64,000 nt of DNA, taken from positions 186,001 through 250,000 of the forward strand of contig WGLV01000022.1 of NCBI GenBank assembly GCA_016125385.1, in the 5' to 3' direction. Position numbers and translations under genes: made by a program. Below, in pieces: positions 45,697-54,389 of this stretch (the first letter of the stretch is position 1; each line of letters begins with the position of its first letter). The stretch is from a bacterium (lineage in GTDB: Bacteria; Hinthialibacterota; Hinthialibacteria; Hinthialibacterales; Hinthialibacteraceae). The notes below the pieces were generated by a model. The model was not told the origin of the DNA. It saw nothing but the letters and a program-made list of their open reading frames with translations, and did not search any database.

Positions 45697-46757
45697 CGCC
45701 CCGGCGCGAATCGCTCGGCTTTACGCTGATCGAACTGCTGCTGGCGATGACGATCATGGCGCTGGTGATGGGCGCGGTGTTCGCTTCGATGCAGGTTGGA
45801 GTCGACGCCTACCAGCGTGGACAGCAGAGCATGGAAGTCTACCAGTCGGCGCGGGTGGGAATGAGAAAAGTGGCCGACGAACTGCAGTACGCGCTGTCGT
45901 CGAACGCGTTCTGGAAACCGAACGACCAGTACATGCTTGTTCCGCCCGAAGTTTTGATGATGCAGAACCCGGGCATGATCGTGCAGGAAAACGATCCCGG
46001 CGCGATCCGCTTTCTCGGGCAGGCGAACGAGGTGATGTACGTCCGGAAGAAGTATCAACTGGGTTCGAATCCACCCTTCGACCTGCAGGAATGCCGGATC
46101 GCGGTCGACGACGCGAACGACGTGCTCTATCTCGAAGTGATCCGTTCGCTGCTGGAAGTGAAGCGCGCCAGCTGGTATTTTCAGGCGCTGTTCCAGACCA
46201 GCCTCGACGGCATCGTCAGCTATACCGGCGGACAGGGAATCCGGTTCCGGAAGATTGGAACCAACGAGGAACCGCCGCTCGCGGCGTTTATCGGCAACGC
46301 GGGGCAGGTTAACAAACGCATTCCGCTGGTGGAGGGCGTGCATCAAATCACGTTCCGGTATACCGATGGCGAAGGATGGATGAGCAGCTGGAACTCGCAG
46401 GACATCCTTCAGGATTTTAAAATATCGCCGCAGAGCCCGAATTTTAACGCGAACCGCGACATGATCATTCAGGAAAAAGGCCCGCCACTGGTGTGTGAAA
46501 TCACGCTGGAACTGGTGAACGGCGATTCGATTTCCAGTTCGGTCGAGCTGCCCGCCGGCAACATGCGGGGCAGTAAAGGGCGCATGGGCGTCGATCGCGG
46601 GCCGGCCGCGCTGGCGGTTAAACCGCAGGCGCCGTCGAATCCAAACACCGGTCAACCGGGCCAACCGGGTCAGCCGGGGCAGTCGAACGGTTCCGGCGTG
46701 ACGTTGCCGTTTCCCACCGCGCTTCCGGGGAACGAAACCGGATTCGCGAATCCGTAA
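45693..46757 (+). CDS. gspJ: Minor pseudopilin GspJ-like
   Basis: The 354-residue protein has a normal site Gly9-Phe10 with Glu14 (GFTLIELLLAMTIM) and a GspJ-like beta domain (VEGVHQITFRYTDGEGW). A Pro/Gly/Gln-rich C-terminal tail (TGQPGQPGQPGQSNG) makes it longer than the roughly 200 residues typical of GspJ. It overlaps gspI by four bases. Confidence 0.88.
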   Translation: MTPRRESLGFTLIELLLAMTIMALVMGAVFASMQVGVDAYQRGQQSMEVYQSARVGMRKVADELQYALSSNAFWKPNDQYMLVPPEVLMMQNPGMIVQENDPGAIRFLGQANEVMYVRKKYQLGSNPPFDLQECRIAVDDANDVLYLEVIRSLLEVKRASWYFQALFQTSLDGIVSYTGGQGIRFRKIGTNEEPPLAAFIGNAGQVNKRIPLVEGVHQITFRYTDGEGWMSSWNSQDILQDFKISPQSPNFNANRDMIIQEKGPPLVCEITLELVNGDSISSSVELPAGNMRGSKGRMGVDRGPAALAVKPQAPSNPNTGQPGQPGQPGQSNGSGVTLPFPTALPGNETGFANP

Positions 46758-46770
46758 CAGGAAAGCATGG

Positions 46771-48057
46771 ATGATGACGAAACAAACCAACATCCATCGA
46801 GCCGCTCAGCAAGGCGTCGCCCTGGTCATCACCCTGTGGGTGATCGTGGTGTTATCGACGGTGTCGTTGGCGTACCTGCGCCAGATCAATCTGGAATTGA
46901 AGATGGTCGGGTTTCAACGCGACGCGGCGGTGGTCGATTCGATCGCCAAGGCGGGCTTGCAGGAGGCGCTGATTCAGCTGCGCGAAGACCGGTTGAAAGA
47001 CAGCGGTGAAGAAATCAAACCGACGGTGGTGCGGTTTTCGGAGCAGGACACTTACGATTACGACGGCGGAAACGAAAACTGGGCGCATTCGGATTTGTAT
47101 GACGACGTCCCGTTTTATGAAAACGGCGACAAGACTGGATATTATTACGTAACCGTTCATGATGAGGCTTCAAAATTTCCTATCAACAATCCAAAAATCT
47201 CGCTCGACATGATCGCCCACATGCTGGAACTGACCGGCGTGGACGAGAAAAAGGCGAAGCAACTGGCGGGAGCGGTCATGGACTGGAAAGACGCGGATTC
47301 GATTCCCACCGATACGGGCGAGGGCGGGTTCAGCCGCGACGGGGCCGATGAGACGTCGTACTACAACACCGGGCGGCGCTCACGCAAGGAAGACGTTCCG
47401 ATGGTGGTGATGAAAAACGCACCGATCGACGGTATCGACGAGTTTTTGCTGATTCCCGGCTTCACGCCGGACATCGTCTACGGAACCGTGGATCCCGCCG
47501 AGTATGAAGGCGGCGGGCGCTTTCGTCACAAGCGGTTGCGGCGGGGCGAGTATCTCGGATTGCAGAATTATATGACGACCTACAGCGACGTGGTCAACCT
47601 GAATACGGTGAAACAGGAAGTGCTGGAGGCGCTGTTGTATCAACCGCTGGGCGAAGACGCGGAGAACGTCGCGAGCGAGTGGGTTGAATACCGCAACGGC
47701 CGCGACAAACAGCTCTACACGGACGACGATCAGGTGTTGAAGACCATCGATAACAGCGACCTCGACGACGTACATTACACCGAGGTCCAGGGCATGACGG
47801 AGGAACTGGTGACGCAGTTCGGCGCGGGGCTGTTCAGCATCAAATCGCGCAACTTCGAGGTGATCTGCCTGGCGGATTATGAAGGGATCGAAAAAGGATA
47901 TCGCGCGATCGTGGAACGCGATTTCATCCCCTGGAATCAGTTGCCGGTTCTGGGACTGGATACGGACCGGATCGAAGACCTGGAGCAGGTCATTCTGCAG
48001 GTTCGAATCTTTGAACCGATTAACGACGCTGAAGACCGGATCAACCGGTTGATGTAG
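46771..48057 (+). CDS. gspK: Minor pseudopilin GspK
   Basis: The 428-residue protein has the GspK start QQGVALVITLWVIVVLS; Gly15 is the cleavage residue and Glu at +5 is absent, as in other GspK proteins. A large helical insert follows (DEKKAKQLAGAVMDWKD), then IDGIDEFLLIPGFTPDIVYG, the family signature. GspK caps the pseudopilus tip. It lies 13 bases after gspJ. Confidence 0.92.
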   Translation: MMTKQTNIHRAAQQGVALVITLWVIVVLSTVSLAYLRQINLELKMVGFQRDAAVVDSIAKAGLQEALIQLREDRLKDSGEEIKPTVVRFSEQDTYDYDGGNENWAHSDLYDDVPFYENGDKTGYYYVTVHDEASKFPINNPKISLDMIAHMLELTGVDEKKAKQLAGAVMDWKDADSIPTDTGEGGFSRDGADETSYYNTGRRSRKEDVPMVVMKNAPIDGIDEFLLIPGFTPDIVYGTVDPAEYEGGGRFRHKRLRRGEYLGLQNYMTTYSDVVNLNTVKQEVLEALLYQPLGEDAENVASEWVEYRNGRDKQLYTDDDQVLKTIDNSDLDDVHYTEVQGMTEELVTQFGAGLFSIKSRNFEVICLADYEGIEKGYRAIVERDFIPWNQLPVLGLDTDRIEDLEQVILQVRIFEPINDAEDRINRLM

Positions 48058-48107
48058 GGCCGCTTCATTTTGAAGTGAGGCCCAGACGAACGAAGCGAGA
48101 GAATTGA

Positions 48108-49739
48108 ATGGTCAGAGCGGCGCGCAACGCACATAAAACGCGAGGTTCCGGCGTAAAACTGGGACGCGGGCGGCGATACGCCACCGGCATCGACATCGGG
48201 CATTTCGCCGTCAAGATCATCACGCTGGGTGGAGACGACGAGGGCAAAATCGAGTTCCGCCGGGCCACGGTTGAGCGCGTTCCCGAGTCAAACGGCGCCG
48301 AGTATCCCGAAGAGCTGCACGCGCGGCAGAAGGAAGCGTTGAAAGCCGCGCTGAAAAAGCACGGCAAACTCGACGGACGCGTCGTGCTGGGCTTTCCCCG
48401 CGCGCTGTCGTCGGTGCGCTACCTCACGCTGCCGTCGAGCAACCCCGACGAGATCCGGGAGATGTTGTATTACGACGTCGAGCGGCACGTTCCGTTTCCG
48501 ATCGACGATCTGGAAATCTCGTTTGAGATGCTGGGGATGGCGAACGAAAACGAAGCGCGGATTCTGATGGTCTGCGCGCCGTATTCAGAGATCGAACCGT
48601 ACATCGAAATGTGCGCCGATCTGCGTGTTTATCCCGACAGCGTTTTGCTCAATGCGATGGCCGACGCCGAAGCGTATGGCAAAGGACTCGGCGAACAGGA
48701 GACGGCGGCGGTGGTCAATTTCGGCCGATCGACATCGACGTTGAGCGTGGTGCGCGACGGCAAACTGCTTTTCAGCCGCAATCTGCCGATATCAGAAACG
48801 CGTCTGCTGGAAGGCTTCGCGGGCGCGAAGACGTGGCGCGACCTTCAGGGGCGGGTCACGGCGGCGGGCGCGCTCAACCCGCGCGAACGCGATCACTTTT
48901 CGCAGTGGGTCGATCACCTGGGGCTTGAGCTGATGCGCTCGATGTCCGCCTTCATGTGCGAGGAGAATTCGAGCAAGATCGGCCGGCTGATTCTGAGTGG
49001 CGGCGCGGGTTTCTTCCCCGCCGGGCCGCCGCGCGGTTTGACGGTGCGCGTGAAGACCAACGCCGCGATCGAGCCGGCGTTGAATGGAACGATTCCGCCC
49101 GGCGACGGATATCATCCCACCCAGCTTTCCACGGCGGCGGGGCTGGCGATCCGCGGGTTGCGCAAGGAACCCGACACGCTGAGTCTGTTGCCCGAAGCGG
49201 TGGTGCAGGAGCGGAAAAATCAGGCGGCGTCGGCGACGCGGAAAAACGTCGCGGTGATGCTGTTTATGATCGTGGCGTTGCTGGGCGCGGCCGGGTATCT
49301 GCGCTGGCACGAGAACTACAAGGTCCAATCATCGGTTGAGACGTATTACACCGATTTGATGAAGGAAACCTCAAAAGTTCAGACCATGCGCAAAAAGATC
49401 GAGACGGTTGAACACTACCTCGACAGTGAGCAGTCGTGTCTGAAAGTGATTCAAAAGGTGTTGGAGGTGTTGCCGCCGAGAACGTATATCCGCAACCTGA
49501 CCTTCAGCAAACGCCAGACGCTTGAAATCACCGGTCAGGTGCAGACGGAAGAAGAAGTGCAGCAGATCCATCGCGCGCTGATCGATTTGCGCCCCAGCCC
49601 CAACGGCGAGGCGTTTTTCGATCTGGTGCAGCCACGGGCCACGACGACCAAGACGCTGGAGCTGGGCCTGGGCAAAATGATCGTGCGCGAGTTCCAGTTC
49701 AACTGCGTGTTGAAGTGGGAAGAAGACAAAAAGAAATAA
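48108..49739 (+). CDS. gspL: GspL-like assembly protein, PilM-PilN type
   Basis: The 543-residue protein joins an actin-like PilM/GspL cytoplasmic domain (about 25-355; ATGIDIGHFAVKI, then AAVVNFGRSTSTLSVV) to a transmembrane helix (about 383-402) and a PilN-like periplasmic domain (RTYIRNLTFSKRQTLEITGQ). GspL links the ATPase to the membrane platform. The actin-like domain looks more complete than in classical GspL, so the protein resembles a PilM-PilN fusion. Confidence 0.88.
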   Translation: MVRAARNAHKTRGSGVKLGRGRRYATGIDIGHFAVKIITLGGDDEGKIEFRRATVERVPESNGAEYPEELHARQKEALKAALKKHGKLDGRVVLGFPRALSSVRYLTLPSSNPDEIREMLYYDVERHVPFPIDDLEISFEMLGMANENEARILMVCAPYSEIEPYIEMCADLRVYPDSVLLNAMADAEAYGKGLGEQETAAVVNFGRSTSTLSVVRDGKLLFSRNLPISETRLLEGFAGAKTWRDLQGRVTAAGALNPRERDHFSQWVDHLGLELMRSMSAFMCEENSSKIGRLILSGGAGFFPAGPPRGLTVRVKTNAAIEPALNGTIPPGDGYHPTQLSTAAGLAIRGLRKEPDTLSLLPEAVVQERKNQAASATRKNVAVMLFMIVALLGAAGYLRWHENYKVQSSVETYYTDLMKETSKVQTMRKKIETVEHYLDSEQSCLKVIQKVLEVLPPRTYIRNLTFSKRQTLEITGQVQTEEEVQQIHRALIDLRPSPNGEAFFDLVQPRATTTKTLELGLGKMIVREFQFNCVLKWEEDKKK

Positions 49740-49808
49740 ACCCGGCTTCCTTTCAGGACGAGCGAATCGTAGAACGCTCTATACGCCGGTTGATGAGAGA
49801 CAGGATTC

Positions 49809-50459
49809 ATGGCGCGGAAAAGATCGGAAAAACTTTTATTCATCGTGGTGTTGTTGCTGGCCGCCGTTTTCGGCGGTTCGTATCTGTACCAGAACGTGGA
49901 TACGGATTTGCTGTTTCTGCAGAGCAACGTCGACGAACAACTCTCCAGCATCGAGAGCATGCAGAGCGTTCTCGAGTTGTCGCCCCGCATTCAGGCGCGG
50001 TACGACGCGATGGAAAGCGAGCTGAAGCTGGGGCTGGCGGGCGCGGAAAATGAGAAGCGCTTCAACGACATGAGCAATTCAGAACAGGAGCTTCAGATTC
50101 GCGGCGAAATTACCCAGATTCTTTCGGACCTGGGATTGAAAGACGCCTACGGCAACATCACCAGCAAGGAACCAAGCAAGGAAGAGGATTTTAAAATCGT
50201 CTCTATTGACGTGAATCAGTTGCAATGTACGCCGAAGCAGTTGGGTGAATTGCTCTACCGTCTCGAAAAGCAGTCGGAGGTCATGGAAGTGGAATCATGC
50301 CGGATCGACAACCTGATCGACGATCGCGGCGGCACGCCGCGCATGGTTGAAATGGGCGGGCTGGACGCCAGCGGAGGACTGCTGTCGGTCGATCTGAAAA
50401 TTTCGAGACTGGTGGAATACCGGAAGGGCGAAGCGCCCAAGAAACGAGGCCGTGCATGA
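49809..50459 (+). CDS. gspM: GspM/PilO-like protein
   Basis: The 216-residue protein has one N-terminal transmembrane helix (about 9-26), a coiled coil (30-90) and a ferredoxin-like PilO domain. GspM/PilO dimerises with the GspL periplasmic domain to form the inner-membrane base. Its place after gspL and the ATGA overlap with the next gene support the call; sequence similarity alone is weak, as usual for this family. Confidence 0.8.
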   Translation: MARKRSEKLLFIVVLLLAAVFGGSYLYQNVDTDLLFLQSNVDEQLSSIESMQSVLELSPRIQARYDAMESELKLGLAGAENEKRFNDMSNSEQELQIRGEITQILSDLGLKDAYGNITSKEPSKEEDFKIVSIDVNQLQCTPKQLGELLYRLEKQSEVMEVESCRIDNLIDDRGGTPRMVEMGGLDASGGLLSVDLKISRLVEYRKGEAPKKRGRA

Positions 50460-51001
50460 AACAACGACGCAAAACATTCTGGACGTATACCGTACTGTTT
50501 CTGTCGCTGATCGCCGCGTCTTTCATTCTGGGATTCGAGGTCAAACATTACCTCTACGAGCAGACCGATCCGCTGGAAGACATTCGCCAGAGCGAGCCCG
50601 ACGCGCAGCAGGTGTTGCAGAAATACAACGAAGGCAAACAGCAGGAACGCGAAGAGATTCTTTTCGCGTTCAACCAGACGTCGGCGTTTTCATCGCTGGG
50701 CACGCCGGTACCGTACCCGACTTCGACGCCGATGCCGCTGCCGTCGCCGACGCCGGTGATTCCAGCGAATGGATACAAAGTCAGGTTCGCCGCGAACAGC
50801 ATGGTGATTCTGCAAAAGTACGACAACAGCGAAATCATGAAAAAGCCCGGCGAAATCGTAGAGGACCCGCAAGTCGGGAATTTCAAGATTCTGGAAGGCG
50901 CGTCGGATTTCCGCAACACGTCAGCGCCTTTTAAGGTAAAAGTACAGGACGTCGCCACCGGCGTCGTTCGATGGATTGAAGAACAGGCGCCGGCGAAATA
51001 A
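50456..51001 (+). CDS. gspC: GspC/PilP-like protein
   Basis: The 181-residue protein has a single N-terminal helix (about 9-27), a charged coiled segment, a Pro/Thr-rich linker (about residues 83-102) and a small beta domain (about 107-180) resembling the HR/PilP fold that docks to the secretin. It connects the inner-membrane base with GspD. The assignment rests on layout and position just before gspD; the family is poorly conserved. Confidence 0.7.
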   Translation: MKQRRKTFWTYTVLFLSLIAASFILGFEVKHYLYEQTDPLEDIRQSEPDAQQVLQKYNEGKQQEREEILFAFNQTSAFSSLGTPVPYPTSTPMPLPSPTPVIPANGYKVRFAANSMVILQKYDNSEIMKKPGEIVEDPQVGNFKILEGASDFRNTSAPFKVKVQDVATGVVRWIEEQAPAK

Positions 51002-51058
51002 CCGGCCCCGCCGCGCACGCACGGCGATTCGCAACGAGAGCGAGTAAGGAGCAAGGCA

Positions 51059-53083
51059 TTGAAGACGATTCTACGCGGAATTTCAGCCATGTCGGCGGTG
51101 TTACTTCTTGCGCTGGCGCCGGTTCAGGCGCAGCAGCGCGTTCCCGCCCAGCCGGCCGGAGCGGCGGCGGCTCAGCAGCCGGGGGGCGCGCAAGGCGGTC
51201 AGGCGGGTCAGACGGCTCAGCCCCAGCAGCAGGCTCAAAACCTCAAAGGTACGATCGAGTACCAGATCGAGGGCCCGGTTCAGATGGTGAATCAGGACCT
51301 GAGTATTCTGTTGACGCTGTTGCAGGCGGAGAGCGGCGTGCAGGTGATATTAGGCGACGGCATCAAAAAGAACGTCACCTTTCAGTTGAACAACCCGACC
51401 GTGAAGCAGGTTCTGGATACGGTGTTGCCTTCAGCCGGGCTCGACTACATTGTTAACGACTCTGGCGTCGTGGTGGTCGATACCATCGAGAAGATCAAAC
51501 AGCTCAAGACGCCGGTGATGGAACTGGTGGAGCGCGTCTTCGCGCCGCGTTTCGTCGACGTAACCCAGCTGCAGGACGCGATCAGCAATCTGCGCAGTCC
51601 GAACGGGCAGATCGTCATCGACCCCGATTCACAGAAAATCATCGTCAAGGATATTCCCGAGGTGGTCGAGGCCATCGAGCAATTGATCCTGCAACTCGAC
51701 GTTGAGACCGAGACGCGCGTGTTCCCGATCAAATACGCCAACGCGCAGGAGATCGCGGATCAGCTGCAGGGCGTCATCAATACGATCGATGGAGAACTGT
51801 TCGTCGATCTTCGCAACAACCTGATCGTCATCACCGATACGCGCGACCGCCTCGATCGCGCCCAGGCGATCATTGAGCAACTCGACGTGGCGGTCGATAT
51901 CCGCGTGATCCCGCTGGCGTTCGCGCTGCCCGACGACGTGTTGCCGATCGTGGAATCGCTGTTGACGGAGAACGGCTACGTCGATTTCGACCCGCGCACC
52001 AGCCGGATCATCGTTCAGGACATCCCCAGCATCCTCGATCAGATCGCCGATCTGATCAAACAGCTGGATATTCCAACGCAGCAGGTTTACGTTGAGTCGG
52101 ACATCGTACAGATCAATCATGATAAATCGTTCAAACTGGGGACGACGGCGGACTACGGCAAAGACGTTGGAGCCGACGGCGCGTCGTCGCCCAGCGTTGG
52201 TTCGGCGACCGGCTCCGCTTCTTCCTATTTCTCCTATAATCCGTTTCTTTCCACGTCAGGCAGCGGGCTCACGCTGCTGGATGTGAATAAAGGCAGTTTC
52301 CGTTTTCAGATCGACGCGATGGTGAGCCGGGAAGAGGCGGAGGTCATCGCCAGCCCGAGGCTGTTAATTCAGGACGGCGGCGTCGGATCGTTCAACCTCG
52401 GTTCGCAGGAGCCGTTTTCATCGCGCCAATCGAATTTTTTCGGCGGCGTGGGCGGCGACTATTACACCCAGCAGTTCCGCAACGTCGGTACCACAATCAA
52501 CCTTGAGGTTTACGCCAGCGAAGCGGGGTACGTCGAGATGTACATCAACATTGAAGACACCCGCGCGCGCCGCGTTGAACTGGCGAACGTCGGCGAAGCG
52601 CTGGCGGTGGACGGTTCGTTCATCGATACCAGTGTAACGGTCAAATCGGGACGAACCGTGGTGCTCGGCGGCATCATTAACCGCACCACGCGGAATTCGC
52701 GTTCGGGCGTGCCGATTCTGAGCAGTATTCCAGTGATCGGCGGATTGTTTGGAACCAAGAGCAAGGACAATGAGAAGCAGAAATTGCTGGTCTTTATCAC
52801 GCCCAAACTGGTTAACGTCGACGATCCGTACGATTTCGCCCAGATCGACAACATTCAACGCGTGAAAGACCTGCAAAGCAGCGGCGCCACCGGATTTCTC
52901 GAAACCAACGTGGATGACAAGTACATCGACTGGAGCGACGAGTCAGAGAACGAACGCGCCGCCATCGAAAAAGCGATGGGTAACCTTGAAGACCTTCCAC
53001 AGGGCAAGAGCCTGGACAAGACGCCTTCTCTGAAAACGCAAAAACAACAGGGCCTGATCCGGATGTCAGGCGCCAAGCAATAG
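51059..53083 (+). CDS. gspD: Type II secretin GspD
   Basis: The 674-residue secretin starts at TTG, supported by AAGGAG seven bases upstream and a signal peptide (residues 1-24, ending VQAQQ). A Gln/Ala/Gly-rich linker (25-65) comes next. N0 and N1-N3 periplasmic domains follow (VFPIKYANAQEIADQLQ and repeats). The secretin barrel ends in SGVPILSSIPVIGGLFGT and KQKLLVFITPKLV. It forms the outer-membrane pore. The C-terminal tail (about 80 residues after the barrel) is charged and helical and may act as a pilotin-docking or S-domain-like region. It is the last gene of the operon. Confidence 0.95.
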   Translation: MKTILRGISAMSAVLLLALAPVQAQQRVPAQPAGAAAAQQPGGAQGGQAGQTAQPQQQAQNLKGTIEYQIEGPVQMVNQDLSILLTLLQAESGVQVILGDGIKKNVTFQLNNPTVKQVLDTVLPSAGLDYIVNDSGVVVVDTIEKIKQLKTPVMELVERVFAPRFVDVTQLQDAISNLRSPNGQIVIDPDSQKIIVKDIPEVVEAIEQLILQLDVETETRVFPIKYANAQEIADQLQGVINTIDGELFVDLRNNLIVITDTRDRLDRAQAIIEQLDVAVDIRVIPLAFALPDDVLPIVESLLTENGYVDFDPRTSRIIVQDIPSILDQIADLIKQLDIPTQQVYVESDIVQINHDKSFKLGTTADYGKDVGADGASSPSVGSATGSASSYFSYNPFLSTSGSGLTLLDVNKGSFRFQIDAMVSREEAEVIASPRLLIQDGGVGSFNLGSQEPFSSRQSNFFGGVGGDYYTQQFRNVGTTINLEVYASEAGYVEMYINIEDTRARRVELANVGEALAVDGSFIDTSVTVKSGRTVVLGGIINRTTRNSRSGVPILSSIPVIGGLFGTKSKDNEKQKLLVFITPKLVNVDDPYDFAQIDNIQRVKDLQSSGATGFLETNVDDKYIDWSDESENERAAIEKAMGNLEDLPQGKSLDKTPSLKTQKQQGLIRMSGAKQ

Positions 53084-53224
53084 CCGAACCTTGGGGAGGC
53101 GCCGCGGGACGTGGTCCGGCGGCGTTGATTCATGCAATGCGATGAGGATTTTGCACCGCGCGCGAGGGGTATGAACAAGCGCGCGGGGAATCTCTATTGA
53201 TTCGAAATCTGGAGAAAGGCGGGT

Positions 53225-53728
53225 GTGCGGATCATGGGAATCATCGACGCCGGTGAAGGGCGTGAGTTTTACTTCGCCTATTGTCTCAATATGGACCCCA
53301 AACGGCTGAACCGTTGCGGCGTGGCGGCGATTTCATACCAGTACGCCGTACTGCCTGACTACCGGCTCACGTTCAACGTGCTGGAGGACGAGCATTTTTC
53401 ATTCGAACGCCGGGGGCTGGCCAACATCGCGCCGGCGCCGGGCGAGGTGGTTGAAGGCGTATTGTACGCGATTCCGGAAGAACAGGTTTTTCTGCTCGAC
53501 CGGCGAGCCAGCGTCCGCGAATTGAAATACTACCGCAAGCGCGTGCTGGTGCATGACTCGAATGGGCATGGGGTTGAAGCCTTCGCGTATGCGGCCTGGC
53601 CCGACAAGACGGCGAATAACCTGAGACCGGGAGAGAAATACCTGTCGTTTCTGCAGGCGGCCGCCGAACGGCAGGGGTGTTCAAAACGCTTTCTCGACTG
53701 GCTCGCGAAACAGCCGACCATTGCCTGA
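53225..53728 (+). CDS. Gamma-glutamylcyclotransferase-like protein, probably inactive
   Basis: The 167-residue protein has the AIG2/GGCT-fold layout: an opening YFAYCLNMDPKRL (family: Y-x-x-Y-G-S-N-M), then GVLYAIPEEQ and LDRRASVRELKYYRK. The catalytic Glu normally follows LDR-x (as in LDRxEG); here the position is Ala95, and the Gly-Ser of the substrate loop is Cys-Leu. The fold may be kept for binding rather than cyclising gamma-glutamyl amines. The GTG at 53225 is supported by AAAGG; an ATG at 53234 is an alternative. It follows gspD by 140 bases and ends at a terminator. Confidence 0.7.
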   Translation: MRIMGIIDAGEGREFYFAYCLNMDPKRLNRCGVAAISYQYAVLPDYRLTFNVLEDEHFSFERRGLANIAPAPGEVVEGVLYAIPEEQVFLLDRRASVRELKYYRKRVLVHDSNGHGVEAFAYAAWPDKTANNLRPGEKYLSFLQAAAERQGCSKRFLDWLAKQPTIA

Positions 53729-53794
53729 CCGAGAGGAAATTTTTTAAAACGAAAACCAATTGGCGAATGATTTTCCTACAACGCAAGATGAATT

Positions 53795-53824
53795 GGGCGA
53801 GATCAGCATCTCGCCCCTTTTTTT
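53795..53824 (+). terminator. Terminator after the GGCT-like gene
   Basis: The nine-base stem GGGCGAGAT and ATCTCGCCC closes a four-base loop, followed by C and seven T. Genes on both sides converge here. Confidence 0.93.
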
Positions 53825-53858
53825 GTGAAAAATATGATGCTGGATGAGTGGGTTTAAT

Positions 53859-54389
53859 TCAATCCAACTCGGGAACAGCGATGAAGGGAAGTTGGCGGTA
53901 GCGCTCGCGGTAGTCGAGTCCATACCCCACGACGAACACGTTGGGGATGGTGAAGCCGGTAAAGTCGACCGGCGGATATTCGATTCGTTCCACGCCTTCT
54001 TTCACCAGCAGGACGCAGGTCCGGAGCGATTGGGGATTTTCACTCTGGCAGCGGCGGATGGCATGCGCCAGACTGGGGCCACGATCGAGGATGTCTTCCA
54101 CGATCAGGACGTGGCGTCCGGTCAGATCGGGCAAAGCGAGGTTGCTTTCCTGAATTTTGCTTTGACGTTCCGTCTCGCCCTGATAACTGGAAAGAGCGAG
54201 AAAGCCGATCTCCACATCCATGCCGAGCGCGCGGCACAGATCGGCGAGAAAGATGAATCCACCCTTCAGAATGGATACCAGGACGACAGGCTGTCCGCCG
54301 TAAACCGAGCGGATCTCTTCCGCGAGTTCCGCGATGCGCGCATCGATTCGCTTGCGATCGATGAGGATTTCACGAACGGGCGGCGTCAT
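53859..54389 (-). CDS. hpt: Hypoxanthine phosphoribosyltransferase
   Basis: The 176-residue enzyme has the PRPP-binding motif VLIVEDILDRG (94-104, acidic pair Glu98-Asp99), the early loop LVSILKGGFIFLADL and the C-terminal VVGYGLDYRERYRQLPFIA typical of bacterial Hpt. It converts hypoxanthine (and often guanine) with PRPP to the nucleotide in purine salvage. Its start overlaps the stop of the TPR lipoprotein gene by four bases, so they are co-transcribed. Confidence 0.96.
   Translation of the reverse strand: MTPPVREILIDRKRIDARIAELAEEIRSVYGGQPVVLVSILKGGFIFLADLCRALGMDVEIGFLALSSYQGETERQSKIQESNLALPDLTGRHVLIVEDILDRGPSLAHAIRRCQSENPQSLRTCVLLVKEGVERIEYPPVDFTGFTIPNVFVVGYGLDYRERYRQLPFIAVPELD

Noticed and set aside
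45492-46793. Long minus-strand frame (433 codons) opposite gspJ
   Set aside because: Shadow of gspI/gspJ codon usage; the plus strand has clear pseudopilin signatures and a four-base overlap operon.
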